The translations under genes and the position numbers were made by a program. From contig JAAYEH010000658.1 of NCBI GenBank assembly GCA_012728855.1, forward strand, positions 1 to 64,000: 64,000 bases of DNA. The letters run 5' to 3'. Each line of letters starts with the position of its first letter. Positions within the stretch are counted from its first letter, which is position 1. Shown here in pieces: positions 18,155-27,170 of the stretch. The stretch is from Rhodopirellula sp. (GTDB lineage Bacteria; Planctomycetota; Planctomycetia; Pirellulales; Thermoguttaceae). Below the pieces are notes generated by a model that was not told the origin of the DNA, made no database searches, and saw nothing but the letters and a program-made list of their open reading frames with translations.

Positions 18155-21100
18155 TCACGGTAACGAACTCGGCAATCGTTTGATCTTCTCCATCATGCCG
18201 TCCGACTCAAGAAGCGAATCCTCGTCGCGATGTTTCAGATAGTCGCGCAGAACGACGGGGAAATAGACCACGCGGTCGGGGCCCTGACCGAACGTGATCC
18301 GCCCTTGCTCGCAGTCGCGCATGGCATCGCGGTCGGCAGCCAGTCGATAGCGCTGTTGCCGTTCGTCCGGCCCGATCTTGGCGGCGGCCTCCCACGGTTC
18401 GATTCCCGATGCCGGCCAGCCGTGCAGCCCGCAGAGTTGGACGATCGGACGAAGATTCCGCGCCGCCGCCTCCAGGTACTCCGCCTTGGGCTCGACCTGA
18501 AAGGCGAGCAAGAGCCCGTGGACATATTCCGGGTTCCATGTCAGCCCGGCGGTCGCCGGGTGCGGGTAGCCCCAACCGCCTACCGGCTGCTGCACGCGAG
18601 CCATCCAGTCGTTGAGCGCTAGAATGGTGGCGTGAAGGCGCTGATCGTCCGGAGTGTGGCGGAGCAGGTAGGGCAAGGCGTTGGTGGCATACTGCACGAT
18701 GTACGGTTTGACGAAGGGTGTCTTGTAGCCCAGACTGTCGCTGCCGATGTAGAGGTCGTTGCCGACCGCCGGCCTGCCGCTTTCGGTGAACAAGAGATCC
18801 TCGCCCTGCGTGGGCTGAAAGGTCTTCCACAAACGGATGGCGTTGTCGAGATGTTTGCGATCGCCGGTGTATTCATACATCTTCACCGCGTCGGCGATCA
18901 CGCCGCTAGTCCGCGTGTAGCTCAGCCCCGCGTGCTGGTTCGCGATGGACCAGTCGGCGGCCGCTTCGGCCGCATCGCGGTAGCGAGGATCTCCCGTCTC
19001 CTCGTACATCAACCAGAAATTGCTCCAGCCTTTATGGACGTAGATCGGGGAGTTGTCGAAACGGGGGTTGAAGGTGCCTGGGCCATGCACCGGCCGGTCG
19101 CGCCAGGCGTTTCCGCGCCGGCAGGCGCCGTAGTATTTCGAATCGTTGCCCCAATACATTCCCAAGTCGAAATAGTTGCGGCACCAATCGTGGGCGACTG
19201 TTCGCAGCGCCGGGTCTCCTCCGCGAAACCAGTCCTCCCAAACGTAAAGCACATGGTTCAGGCGAACGGGGGATCGATAGTCCGGCGCGGCCTGCCGCGG
19301 GGACCAACTCCAGGGCATCGAGCCGAGATCGTCCCCCTTCATCTGCATGTCGCAGAGAGCGAATCGCATCTTTTCGACGCAGTCGCGGAGCACGGGATGT
19401 TCGACCAAAAGCGGCGAACCGGTGCGGTAGACGGCGTCGTAGGCTTGCCAGTTGGCGTGGCCGTAGACCGGCACGTCGAGACGGGCAGCCAAATCGGCTT
19501 TACCCAGCGGGGCCACGACCAACTCGCTGAATCGCCAGGCTCCCTCCTGAATCATGAGCCCCTCAGTCTCGATGTTTTCCACCGGTTCGTTGCGATTGGA
19601 CCGGACAATCACCGCCTCGGTGCTTTGAGTCACCTCGAATGTCCCGCGGTTCTGCCGCAGCGCGAGCGGATTGGCAACGCAGACTGGCTCGCCGTCGCGG
19701 GGTATGATCTCGGCGAGCAGATCCGCGTTGCCTTCATCCGCGAAGTGCGAGTTCGGGTCGCGGCCCAGCAGGTGGGCCGGCTCGCGAGGAAGGACGGAGA
19801 GCTTTGCCCCGGGGGCGGACAGTTTCCAGCCGAAATCGGGTGTCCAGTGGTCGCCGGGGAGTTTTGCCTGGATGCGATACGTCAGACGCAGTTCCCCGGT
19901 GCGGAACACTTGCACATCCCACTGCGATACCCAAGGGTCGCCCACGAGGTCGTACCGCAGCCAGACGAAGAACGGTCCGCCTTCCAGTACCCGGACTCTG
20001 GGCTCGGTGGCGGCCGTTTCCGGGCCGAACCGCACAATCCTTGCCAGGAGCAAATCGTTGTCATCGCGTAGTTCAATGCCCTCGATCGCAGGCACGACCT
20101 TCCAGCGATCCGTGGAAATGGCCGCCGGAATCGCTTCCTCGCTCGGACTTGCCGGCTTGCCGGCCTGGTAGACGCCTTCGACCACGCCACCGGCCGGCAG
20201 AGATACCGGAATGCTGAGCATGACGCGGCGGATCGAGCCGTCGGGGTGGCACGTGAGAACCCTCGATTGTACCGGTAAGGCTTTGCCGTCCAGAATCGCC
20301 TCCGCCGGCGGCGGACCCGGAAGAAGGCCTGGCGGGATAGGTAGCGAGACTCGAGCCACAGTGGCCGCCGGCAACGCTGCTGGATTGGAAATGGTGAACC
20401 GGACTTTACCTGCGGCAATGTCCGAGTCGGCCGGCGCGGGCGACGGCCGAAAGAAACGCTTGAAGACCGCGGCGATCTCCTTATTGTTGAGCACGTCGTT
20501 GAGCGAACAGACTTGCACGCGGTCGCCTCCGCCGTCCAGGATGGCCTGCAGCTCCTCCGCAATCCGCTGCGGGCCCTTTGCCGAGAACTTCTCGGGTTTG
20601 TCGTAGATGCCGATCATGGCGCAGCCCTCGCTGCGGGCGTGATGGGCCTTCTCCTTGCCGAAGATGATCTGCGAATACTCCCGGATCTTGTCGTACTCCC
20701 AAAAAGGCTCGAAAAACCAGGCGGCCGTCTGGCCGCAGACGTCGACGTCGAGCCGGTTGCCGTACAAAAGTTCCGCGAGGAAGACCGGGTAGACGTGCGT
20801 GGTAACCATCACGTCCGGGCGTATCGAACGGGCGTGGGCGGCAAGCTCGTTGTTGAAGTCGACCAGCGTGGACAGCGAGAACTCGACGAGGGCATTCTCC
20901 GCCGACAGGTCCGGGTGGCTGGCGGTGAAATTCTGAAACAATTCCATCGAGCGGGGGCAGCGGCAGCAGCGATAGTTGCGGTAGCCGAAGAAATCAAACG
21001 CGATCCCACGAAGCCCTGGCACACGCAGGATCTCCTCGATTTGCCGCTTGTGGCATTCGGCCACCTCGGGATGATGGAAACACAGCATCTCGCACTGAAG

Positions 21101-21508
21101 CACCTCCACGTCCAAGCGAGGCTCGCCGCCGTATTGGTAGCCGCTCTTTCCACGGCTTGTGTCCGCCTCAAGCCGGCGCAGGGCGCGATCCTCCTCGGGG
21201 CTCATCACTTGCAGAGGTGGCGCGGTCCCGGGGTATCGCTTCTTCCAGCGGTCGACGTGTGAGAGTGAAAGCGAGGAGTAGATGCCGATGCCGTGCTCTC
21301 GGGCTGCTGCTACCCATGACTGCAGTTGCTCCGCCTGATCGAGCCACACAATGATGTCGGTGAAGCCGGCGTCGGCCGCCGCGGGAACGACCTCGGCCGG
21401 ATTCCCGCCGCCCCAGCCCATCAGTTGAACAAAGCCGGCATGTTCCTGACCCGGGCTGAATGTCGCGAAAGCCAGCACCACGATCGCGATCGCGAGTGTT
21501 CGTGCCAT
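18155..21508 (-). CDS. Secreted TIM-barrel glycosidase-like protein with a C-terminal helical domain
   Basis: This 1117-aa protein has a signal peptide (LAIAIVVLAFATFSPG, cleavage near residue 20). Residues about 25-340 look like a TIM barrel of the hypothetical glycoside hydrolase type: AADAGFTDIIVWLDQ, then GIAFDFFGYRNYRCCRCP with a Cys pair, then MVTTHVYPVF. From about 370 to 640 comes a beta-rich domain starting with VARVSLPIPPGLLPG. The last 450 residues are helical and tryptophan-rich (LYVWEDWFRGGDPALRTVAHDWCRNY in outline, and KGWSNFWLMYEETGDPRY), similar to the toroid of PcRGLX/YetA-like rhamnogalacturonan enzymes. GAGGAG precedes the ATG. It sits between two FAD oxidoreductase genes in one operon, so its product sugar may be their substrate. 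This link is inference. Confidence 0.7.
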   Translation of the reverse strand: MARTLAIAIVVLAFATFSPGQEHAGFVQLMGWGGGNPAEVVPAAADAGFTDIIVWLDQAEQLQSWVAAAREHGIGIYSSLSLSHVDRWKKRYPGTAPPLQVMSPEEDRALRRLEADTSRGKSGYQYGGEPRLDVEVLQCEMLCFHHPEVAECHKRQIEEILRVPGLRGIAFDFFGYRNYRCCRCPRSMELFQNFTASHPDLSAENALVEFSLSTLVDFNNELAAHARSIRPDVMVTTHVYPVFLAELLYGNRLDVDVCGQTAAWFFEPFWEYDKIREYSQIIFGKEKAHHARSEGCAMIGIYDKPEKFSAKGPQRIAEELQAILDGGGDRVQVCSLNDVLNNKEIAAVFKRFFRPSPAPADSDIAAGKVRFTISNPAALPAATVARVSLPIPPGLLPGPPPAEAILDGKALPVQSRVLTCHPDGSIRRVMLSIPVSLPAGGVVEGVYQAGKPASPSEEAIPAAISTDRWKVVPAIEGIELRDDNDLLLARIVRFGPETAATEPRVRVLEGGPFFVWLRYDLVGDPWVSQWDVQVFRTGELRLTYRIQAKLPGDHWTPDFGWKLSAPGAKLSVLPREPAHLLGRDPNSHFADEGNADLLAEIIPRDGEPVCVANPLALRQNRGTFEVTQSTEAVIVRSNRNEPVENIETEGLMIQEGAWRFSELVVAPLGKADLAARLDVPVYGHANWQAYDAVYRTGSPLLVEHPVLRDCVEKMRFALCDMQMKGDDLGSMPWSWSPRQAAPDYRSPVRLNHVLYVWEDWFRGGDPALRTVAHDWCRNYFDLGMYWGNDSKYYGACRRGNAWRDRPVHGPGTFNPRFDNSPIYVHKGWSNFWLMYEETGDPRYRDAAEAAADWSIANQHAGLSYTRTSGVIADAVKMYEYTGDRKHLDNAIRLWKTFQPTQGEDLLFTESGRPAVGNDLYIGSDSLGYKTPFVKPYIVQYATNALPYLLRHTPDDQRLHATILALNDWMARVQQPVGGWGYPHPATAGLTWNPEYVHGLLLAFQVEPKAEYLEAAARNLRPIVQLCGLHGWPASGIEPWEAAAKIGPDERQQRYRLAADRDAMRDCEQGRITFGQGPDRVVYFPVVLRDYLKHRDEDSLLESDGMMEKIKRLPSSLP

Positions 21509-21542
21509 CGCAGTCTCCTCACTCTCTCTTGGGACAGAACGA

Positions 21543-24500
21543 CTACTCTCGCGGGAACGGCCCTTCCTTCAAGACCGCTTGGGCGTGCCGCGCGTAGTGG
21601 CCGCGGACGTCGCGGGCATACTGCTGGAGGATTTTTTCACCGAGCCTCTCATGGTCGCCGAGTCGGTACAGCACACGGGCTAGGTTCAGATCGCGCTCAC
21701 CGTTCTTGCCGCGGGCGGAAGCGGTCAGGCCCGCGGTCTCGGTCACGGCCATCCCGCGGATATCGAGCTTCTTCATCACTTCGCCCAGAGGCTTCGCCAC
21801 CGCCGGGTCGCGCAGGGCCTCGAAAGCCATCGCCATCGCACGGTAGTGCGAAGCTTGGCTTCCGGCACCCTCCCCCAGCATCGCCAGTTTTTCCAGCAGT
21901 GGTTCCAGTGCACGGCGATCGCCGGTGCGGCCCAACGCAATCAGGTAGCTGTCCAACCATGTGACCCAGGGGAAATAGGTGTCAATACGATCTTCGTCGA
22001 ATTCCTTGAAACTTCGCACCTTGGCGACGAGTGTCTCAACTCCGGCCGCGTTGCCGAGCATCCCCAGCACATGGGCGCAGCGGAGCTTGCCTTCGGCCGA
22101 CGTGGCCTCGTTGCGATACGTCTCCTCCATCCACGGGATCGAACGGTCTTCCGAGGCCATGATCACGCCCAGGCCGGAGTAGTCCTCCTCGGCCAGCTTC
22201 CGTACGGCGGCTCGGACCTGCGCGTCGGGCAGCGGGAACGAGTCCTTGTGCTTCGCCGCCTCCGCGGTGAGGCAGGCGTTGCGGACGAGATGGTCCTGGA
22301 GCGCCTTCAGATCGATCTCGCGCGCCAGTACGCCGGCCTTGGCGGCCATTGCCCCGGCCACACCGGCCGCGTAGCCGAGGTTCTGCATGCACGGCTGCAT
22401 TCGGATCGACGGGATCGCGTCGCAGTGTGCGCTCAGCCCGACGCCAACGACGAGGATGCCGTCGATGCCTTTCGGCAGGAGGCAGCGGTACGGTGTGTAG
22501 GAGGTGCCGCCGCGAAAGTTGTTGATCATGTAGAAGGGGTGGACGGTGTATCCATGCTTGTCGAGCTTGCCGCCATCGCTGATGCCGACCGTGTCGGGGA
22601 AGGTCCGCCCGTTAATGATGTCCAGCGGGGTGAGGACGTAGTCGCCGACGATGCGGCGTCGCTCACGGGTATCGATGAGTTGACCGAGGTCGTACGCGCC
22701 GGGGTATTTTTCCTTGGCCACGAGGTACGCGCTCCAGACGTCGATCATGTCCGATTCGTCGATGAAGGTCCAGTCGGTGTTGATGTACGTAGCGCCGGGT
22801 TCGCTCTGCGGCAGGCCGGCCCCTTGCAGTGCGATGTGCTCGCCGCCCGTGTACATGCATTCGGCGCCCGCGGCGGCCGCCACGTCGGCGTGCCCGGTGG
22901 CGTCGATGACGGTGCGGCAGAGCACCGCGCCGCGGCCCTGGGGCGTTGCGATGATCGCGCCCTTGACCTTGCCGTTTTCGACCAGCGCGCCGCACCCCTG
23001 GGTGCCGAACCAGATCTCGCCGCCGGCCTTGCGGATCTCGCTGCGCCACCACTCTTTCTTACCGACCACGTAAGAGGGCGACCCGATTCGCTGGATCCCG
23101 GCTTCCGTTTCCTCGGTGAATCCTTTGCGGTAGCCCGCGCAGTAGATCCCGATCAGGCCCGTGGTACCCACTCCGCCGAGGCCGTGCAAGTACTCGACCA
23201 CGAGCGTTTGTGCTCCCTGCCTTGCGGCGGCGATACCTGCCGGCGCGCCGGCCGTGCCGCCGCCGACAACAACGACGTCGTACTCGCCCAGGACGGGGAT
23301 AGTGCCGGCCTCGGCGGGAATCGTCGCTACATGCTCCCGCGTTGGCCGCAGGCCATCCAGCGCCTCGCCTACGTCGGCAGTCAGCGCGGTCGGTATAGCC
23401 TTGCCGGGAACACGGACGCCCGCCAGCGACGGCATCGCCTTGGCTTCTCTCGCCGCTGCCTCGCCGACGCGGCGTCCCAGGGGAACGAACTCCAGCGGGC
23501 GGACCAATTCCTCCGCCGCCTCGCGCGACACATCCGCGCAGCCGCCGAGCACCCACAACCGCACGATGCCCTTGGGCCGAAACGCGGCCGTCTCCGCATC
23601 GGCCGCACCCGGCCACGGGCCCGCAAGGCTCTTCTCGCTTTTCATCGGGTCGGGCGGCACCTGGAAAAGAACCTCGGATTCATCGACCTGCTGCGGGTGG
23701 AAGGTGCGGTCGCGGGCCACCTGCTCCGCCTCGGCCAGCGAAGCGAAGGAGCCGTCGTTCATCGGAATGGTGAGAGTGTACTCGATCAGTTCAGGATGCG
23801 CCTCGGACATGGGCCCGTTGTACTTCGTGGCCCAGCTACCGGTGCCAAACTGGATGGGCGACTTTCCGCCGATGGGATTGCGGAGCGAGATTCGCCGTGA
23901 TTCGACACCGGGGCCACTCCGCGGCGAACCGCCCACCACGATGCGCTGGAACGTCTGCGGGCCGGCGGGGTACGGTTCGAAGGCCGCGCCCGCCATTCGC
24001 GCGACCCACGCCCGGTCGGTCGCGTCGATGATCACCTTCGCCTTCACGGCCTGTCGGCCGGCCCGATTGGCCATGACGATGCCTGCCAGTTCGCCCCGCT
24101 CGTCGCGGAGCAGCTCGGTTGCGTAGCAAGTGTAGAGAAACGGCACCCCCGCTTCGAGCAGCGCCCGATCGAGTGTGCGCTTGACTTGCATCGGGGTGGT
24201 CGACCGCAGACCCTCGCGCTTGGGCTCCTGCGCCGGACCTTGGATGAGGATCTCGCCGATCAGCATCCGGCTGGCGCGCTCGGTCTTCTTGATGAAGCAC
24301 TTCAGGTATCGCGCGGTGCCGGTGACCTGGCGAGTCAGATGAATTGCACTCTCCACGAACGAGCCGGCGCCCAGCTTGTCGTTCTCCATTTCCGCCAGCG
24401 GCGTCCACTGGTTGCCGTCGTCGCTGGCGTGGAAGGTCATGCTCTGGACCTCGTAGGACCGCGGTCCCTGGAAGAACATGACGTGAAGTTTGCGGATCTC

Positions 24501-25034
24501 CTGCTTCTTGCCCAGGTCGATCGAGATGGTCAGGTCGCCCGCGTACTCGACGCTCTGCGAAAAGGCGGAGCCCCACTGGCCGTCGGCGAGCATCCGCGGC
24601 GGTTGCGTATCCAAGTGCTTGCCGGCGGAGGGCTGATCAGCCTGGTAGGTGTATCGGATGCCTTCGATCGTGGTTGGCACATGGTACAGCTCTTTGGCCA
24701 GCGGATCGGTAGGCTCTTCGCCCGGTTCGAGCCAGAGGCGATACGTTGCACAGAGATCTTCGCCCAGATAGGGCCTGGGGGCCGCGACGAATACCTTCGC
24801 CCCCTGTTGCGCGGCCGCTACCGCCGCCGCGACTCCTGCCGACGAACCGCCGACCACGACCACGTCGACGTCGTAGGCGACGGGGATCTTCCTCGCCGAC
24901 TGGTTTGCCGCCTTGCCGCCTGCGAAAGCTGCGGGCGCCAGAGCGAGGCACAGTGCGGATGCCAGCGCGGCCGCCCGTAAAGATCGAGGTTTGCGGCGCA
25001 GGGAATAGGCGGTAGGATAACGATGAAGAATCAT
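21543..25034 (-). CDS. Tandem FAD-dependent oxidoreductase fusion with discoidin insertion and helical tail
   Basis: This 1163-aa exported protein starts best at the ATG 25034 (GAGAGAC upstream); an ATG 13 codons earlier has no ribosome site. A basic N-terminus and hydrophobic stretch (about 20-38, ending AFAGG) form a signal peptide. FAD module 1 begins at VDVVVVGGSSAG (GGSSAG at 62-67, with Ser at the third Gly of the usual motif). A discoidin-like (F5/8 C) domain at about 150-267 (ISIDLGKKQEIRKLHVMFF) appears inserted inside this module, which resumes with KAKVIIDATDRAWVARMAG. FAD module 2 starts at YDVVVVGGGTAG (591-596) and ends near VGVGLSAHCDAIPS. The last 240 residues are HEAT-like helices. 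It heads the operon of three minus-strand genes. A carbohydrate oxidase role is inferred from the context. Confidence 0.82.
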   Translation of the reverse strand: MILHRYPTAYSLRRKPRSLRAAALASALCLALAPAAFAGGKAANQSARKIPVAYDVDVVVVGGSSAGVAAAVAAAQQGAKVFVAAPRPYLGEDLCATYRLWLEPGEEPTDPLAKELYHVPTTIEGIRYTYQADQPSAGKHLDTQPPRMLADGQWGSAFSQSVEYAGDLTISIDLGKKQEIRKLHVMFFQGPRSYEVQSMTFHASDDGNQWTPLAEMENDKLGAGSFVESAIHLTRQVTGTARYLKCFIKKTERASRMLIGEILIQGPAQEPKREGLRSTTPMQVKRTLDRALLEAGVPFLYTCYATELLRDERGELAGIVMANRAGRQAVKAKVIIDATDRAWVARMAGAAFEPYPAGPQTFQRIVVGGSPRSGPGVESRRISLRNPIGGKSPIQFGTGSWATKYNGPMSEAHPELIEYTLTIPMNDGSFASLAEAEQVARDRTFHPQQVDESEVLFQVPPDPMKSEKSLAGPWPGAADAETAAFRPKGIVRLWVLGGCADVSREAAEELVRPLEFVPLGRRVGEAAAREAKAMPSLAGVRVPGKAIPTALTADVGEALDGLRPTREHVATIPAEAGTIPVLGEYDVVVVGGGTAGAPAGIAAARQGAQTLVVEYLHGLGGVGTTGLIGIYCAGYRKGFTEETEAGIQRIGSPSYVVGKKEWWRSEIRKAGGEIWFGTQGCGALVENGKVKGAIIATPQGRGAVLCRTVIDATGHADVAAAAGAECMYTGGEHIALQGAGLPQSEPGATYINTDWTFIDESDMIDVWSAYLVAKEKYPGAYDLGQLIDTRERRRIVGDYVLTPLDIINGRTFPDTVGISDGGKLDKHGYTVHPFYMINNFRGGTSYTPYRCLLPKGIDGILVVGVGLSAHCDAIPSIRMQPCMQNLGYAAGVAGAMAAKAGVLAREIDLKALQDHLVRNACLTAEAAKHKDSFPLPDAQVRAAVRKLAEEDYSGLGVIMASEDRSIPWMEETYRNEATSAEGKLRCAHVLGMLGNAAGVETLVAKVRSFKEFDEDRIDTYFPWVTWLDSYLIALGRTGDRRALEPLLEKLAMLGEGAGSQASHYRAMAMAFEALRDPAVAKPLGEVMKKLDIRGMAVTETAGLTASARGKNGERDLNLARVLYRLGDHERLGEKILQQYARDVRGHYARHAQAVLKEGPFPRE

Positions 25035-25276
25035 GCGTAAGTCTCTCGGGTCGGGTTTCTCATACGAAGGCATCTACGGTGTATGTTGAAGAGCAGGAAT
25101 CCCTTCGCATAGCCGGTCGGGATAATCTTCTTCCGCTCGGCGCGAGTCAGAGCGTGGGCGATTTCGATGGGAAAGACGTCTGGAGCCAGCAGCTCGTGGG
25201 TCTCCTTCTGAAAGTCATTCCGCAACCGACGTGCCTGGTCCGCCTGAGTCTCGGGAAGCACCCATTTCAGAGCCAC
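25031..25276 (-). pseudogene. Truncated VapC-like PIN-domain relic
   Basis: About 80 codons read VALKWVLPETQADQARRLRN, then ELLAPDVFPIEIAHALTRAER, which is the first half of a VapC-type PIN domain. The usual opening MxxVLDTS with the first catalytic Asp is gone: in frame the segment is preceded by TGA-AGT-ACC. The second half with the remaining acids is replaced by unrelated codons that run into the start of the FAD fusion gene (stop at 25031-25033). There is no adjacent antitoxin. This is a dead remnant lying in the leader of the FAD operon. Confidence 0.7.
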
Positions 25277-25358
25277 GGTACTTCATGGTTCGTCGTTCAT
25301 ACAACTGTTATCCCTCGGATTGGTCATGTATCAACGGAATGCCTGCCATCAGTATAAC

Positions 25359-26801
25359 TCAATAGAGTGTCGCATTGAAAGGCAGCGTTAGCCGCTCGGG
25401 AGCAAGGCATTTGGCGCCTTTCTCGTTCCGGTAGATCCACACGGCCGTACCGGGAACGGTGCTTACCACCAGATCGGGCCGACCGTCGCCGGTCACGTCG
25501 GCCAGATGAATCATGTAGCGGAGTGGTTCGGTGTCGTCCTGTGCCGAAGTGCCGTCGGGCATCGGCGTCAGAAAGCTCGCTCGGATTTTCCCGTGCGCGT
25601 CCAACAGTGCCCGCGTCTGGCCACCGAAGATCAGATCCTCGCCGTCGCCGAACCAGTCGACCAGCCGGTGCTGCCGGCTTCGCATCGTCGTGTAGCGGCC
25701 CAGCAGGCCGCCGCCGCTTTCGTCGAGGATCAGCAGCGGCTGATTCCCCCACGGTTGATGACAGATATCGACCACCAGTTCTCGGCCCGGCAGGTTCTTG
25801 TCGAGTTCGCCGAAGAAGACCGATTCGAAATGCAGGCCGGTGACGCTCCAGAGGACATTTCCCTCGCCATTGAGCATATCCATCCGATTGCCGCCGCAAT
25901 GCGTGAGCAGAAAACGCTTGTCTTCCGCTCGGTCGCCATCTTCGAACAGGCGAATGGCATCGGCGTGGCCGCCGCTTTGGCAAACCTGGTCGGGAAGTCG
26001 CCAGCGGAGCGAGCCATCATGATTGAGCGCGGCGAAGCCGGCGATGATCTCGTCGTGCCCGTCGCCATCGAGGTCGATCGGAAACGGCTGATGCGCCGTG
26101 CGATAGCCTCCCGGTTTTTTCACGGTCCAGAGCAGCTTTCCGTTGGCGTCATAAGCCCAGATCTGCGTATAGCGGGTCTTCACCAGCATGTCGCTGGGGC
26201 GACCGACGCCCGACAGGTCGCAGAACGTGATGCAATCCGAAGCGTTGGCCGGGATTTCGAACTGCCGCAGTTCGCTTCCCGTGGCGCCGTTGAGGATCAC
26301 TACACGTCGATCGGCGGCCAGGACGACTTCGTGGCGGCCGTCGCCGTCGAGGTCGTGGATCTGGCAGGCGACGTCGTGATGGATGGCGTTTCGTGCGTCG
26401 GGGTCTCCCCATTTCCAAAGCACGGAGCCGTCGAGACGATGGACGACGACCGACGAGGTGTAGTGGATGTCGGGGCCCGGCACGCCGTTTCGGGCGCTCA
26501 CCAGTTCGGCGACCCCGTCGCCGGTCAGATCACCGACCACCAGCCAACCGCCGCAGAATGCGGGGTCGAGTCGGATGGTTTTCCAGGGCGGAACCACCGC
26601 CGCGTCTCGATGACTCAGGTTATCGACATGAATGTCGAACCGGGTCGGCGCGGAATCGGCGAGGTTTTTCGTCGCCATGCCCGCCGGTTCGGCTGCCGCC
26701 GCCGGTCTGCCACCGAGGAGGCCCGCGGCGACGATACCTGGAACGGCAACGCCCAGAACCAGCGAGAATGCCAGACGATGCCCTTGGTCGATGTCGAACA
26801 T
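25359..26801 (-). CDS. Secreted FG-GAP/VCBS-like beta-propeller protein
   Basis: This 480-aa exported protein has a signal peptide or N-terminal anchor (AFSLVLGVAVPGIVAAGLL). It repeats calcium-binding blade motifs of the form DLxGDGxxE: VVGDLTGDGVAELVSA, IHDLDGDGRHEVVLAA, IDLDGDGHDEIIAGF and LADVTGDGRPDLVVS. The spacing suggests a seven- or eight-bladed propeller that fills the whole mature chain. Similar folds occur in family 11 rhamnogalacturonan lyases and in integrin-like adhesins. I cannot point to catalytic residues, so it may be a lyase, a binding protein or a structural one. It diverges from the EF-hand gene and is separated from the FAD operon by the PIN relic. Confidence 0.75.
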   Translation of the reverse strand: MFDIDQGHRLAFSLVLGVAVPGIVAAGLLGGRPAAAAEPAGMATKNLADSAPTRFDIHVDNLSHRDAAVVPPWKTIRLDPAFCGGWLVVGDLTGDGVAELVSARNGVPGPDIHYTSSVVVHRLDGSVLWKWGDPDARNAIHHDVACQIHDLDGDGRHEVVLAADRRVVILNGATGSELRQFEIPANASDCITFCDLSGVGRPSDMLVKTRYTQIWAYDANGKLLWTVKKPGGYRTAHQPFPIDLDGDGHDEIIAGFAALNHDGSLRWRLPDQVCQSGGHADAIRLFEDGDRAEDKRFLLTHCGGNRMDMLNGEGNVLWSVTGLHFESVFFGELDKNLPGRELVVDICHQPWGNQPLLILDESGGGLLGRYTTMRSRQHRLVDWFGDGEDLIFGGQTRALLDAHGKIRASFLTPMPDGTSAQDDTEPLRYMIHLADVTGDGRPDLVVSTVPGTAVWIYRNEKGAKCLAPERLTLPFNATLY

Positions 26802-27170
26802 GGCTGCTACCCGGGAGAATGTTGTTGATTTCCACTGGTCATGCTAACGAGTGCGTCGGAAAGCTTCAAGGATCGTTCTTAGGCCAGACAACTTTCTGCC
26901 AGAAGGTCGGGGTCAGACCGGTACTCAACACTTGAATGCGTCATTCGCTTCTCGGGGATCTCCAAAGTGCCGATCATTCCAGCCGTGAATCGATTCGCCC
27001 TACCAACGGAAGCCGCGACAAGCAATCTCCCGGGCGAAGAGCATTTCCAAGCCGTTTCGGTGGCATCCGTGCTCAAATAGCTGCCAATCCCCGCGTAAGC
27101 GTGATAGAATAGGCGGAAGTTGAACCGGCGCGTATCGAATCCCCTTTCTCTCTTTTCGGGAGGCAAGCAG
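26802..27170. other. Divergent intergenic region
   Basis: About 370 bp between the propeller gene and the EF-hand gene holds a GGTCGGGGTCAGACC-containing stretch at about 26905-26920 and one candidate plus-strand promoter. I see no gene. Confidence 0.5.
27081..27110 (+). promoter_or_regulatory. Candidate promoter for the EF-hand repeat protein gene
   Basis: CTGCCA (27081-27086, four of six matches to TTGACA) is followed after 18 bp by TAGAAT (27105-27110, five of six). It lies 60 bp upstream of the ATG at 27171. Confidence 0.45.

Noticed and set aside
16733-18163. Plus-strand frame of 476 codons over the Tat FAD oxidoreductase
   Set aside because: It is antisense to a gene with an unmistakable FAD motif and has no ribosome site.
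18398-18416. GGTTCGATTCC, which resembles a tRNA T-loop
   Set aside because: It lies within the coding frame of the glycosidase-like gene and no acceptor or anticodon stems can be drawn around it.
21846-23900. Plus-strand frame of 684 codons within the FAD fusion gene
   Set aside because: The content is repetitive RVEDV-like shadow sequence. The minus strand has clear FAD motifs.
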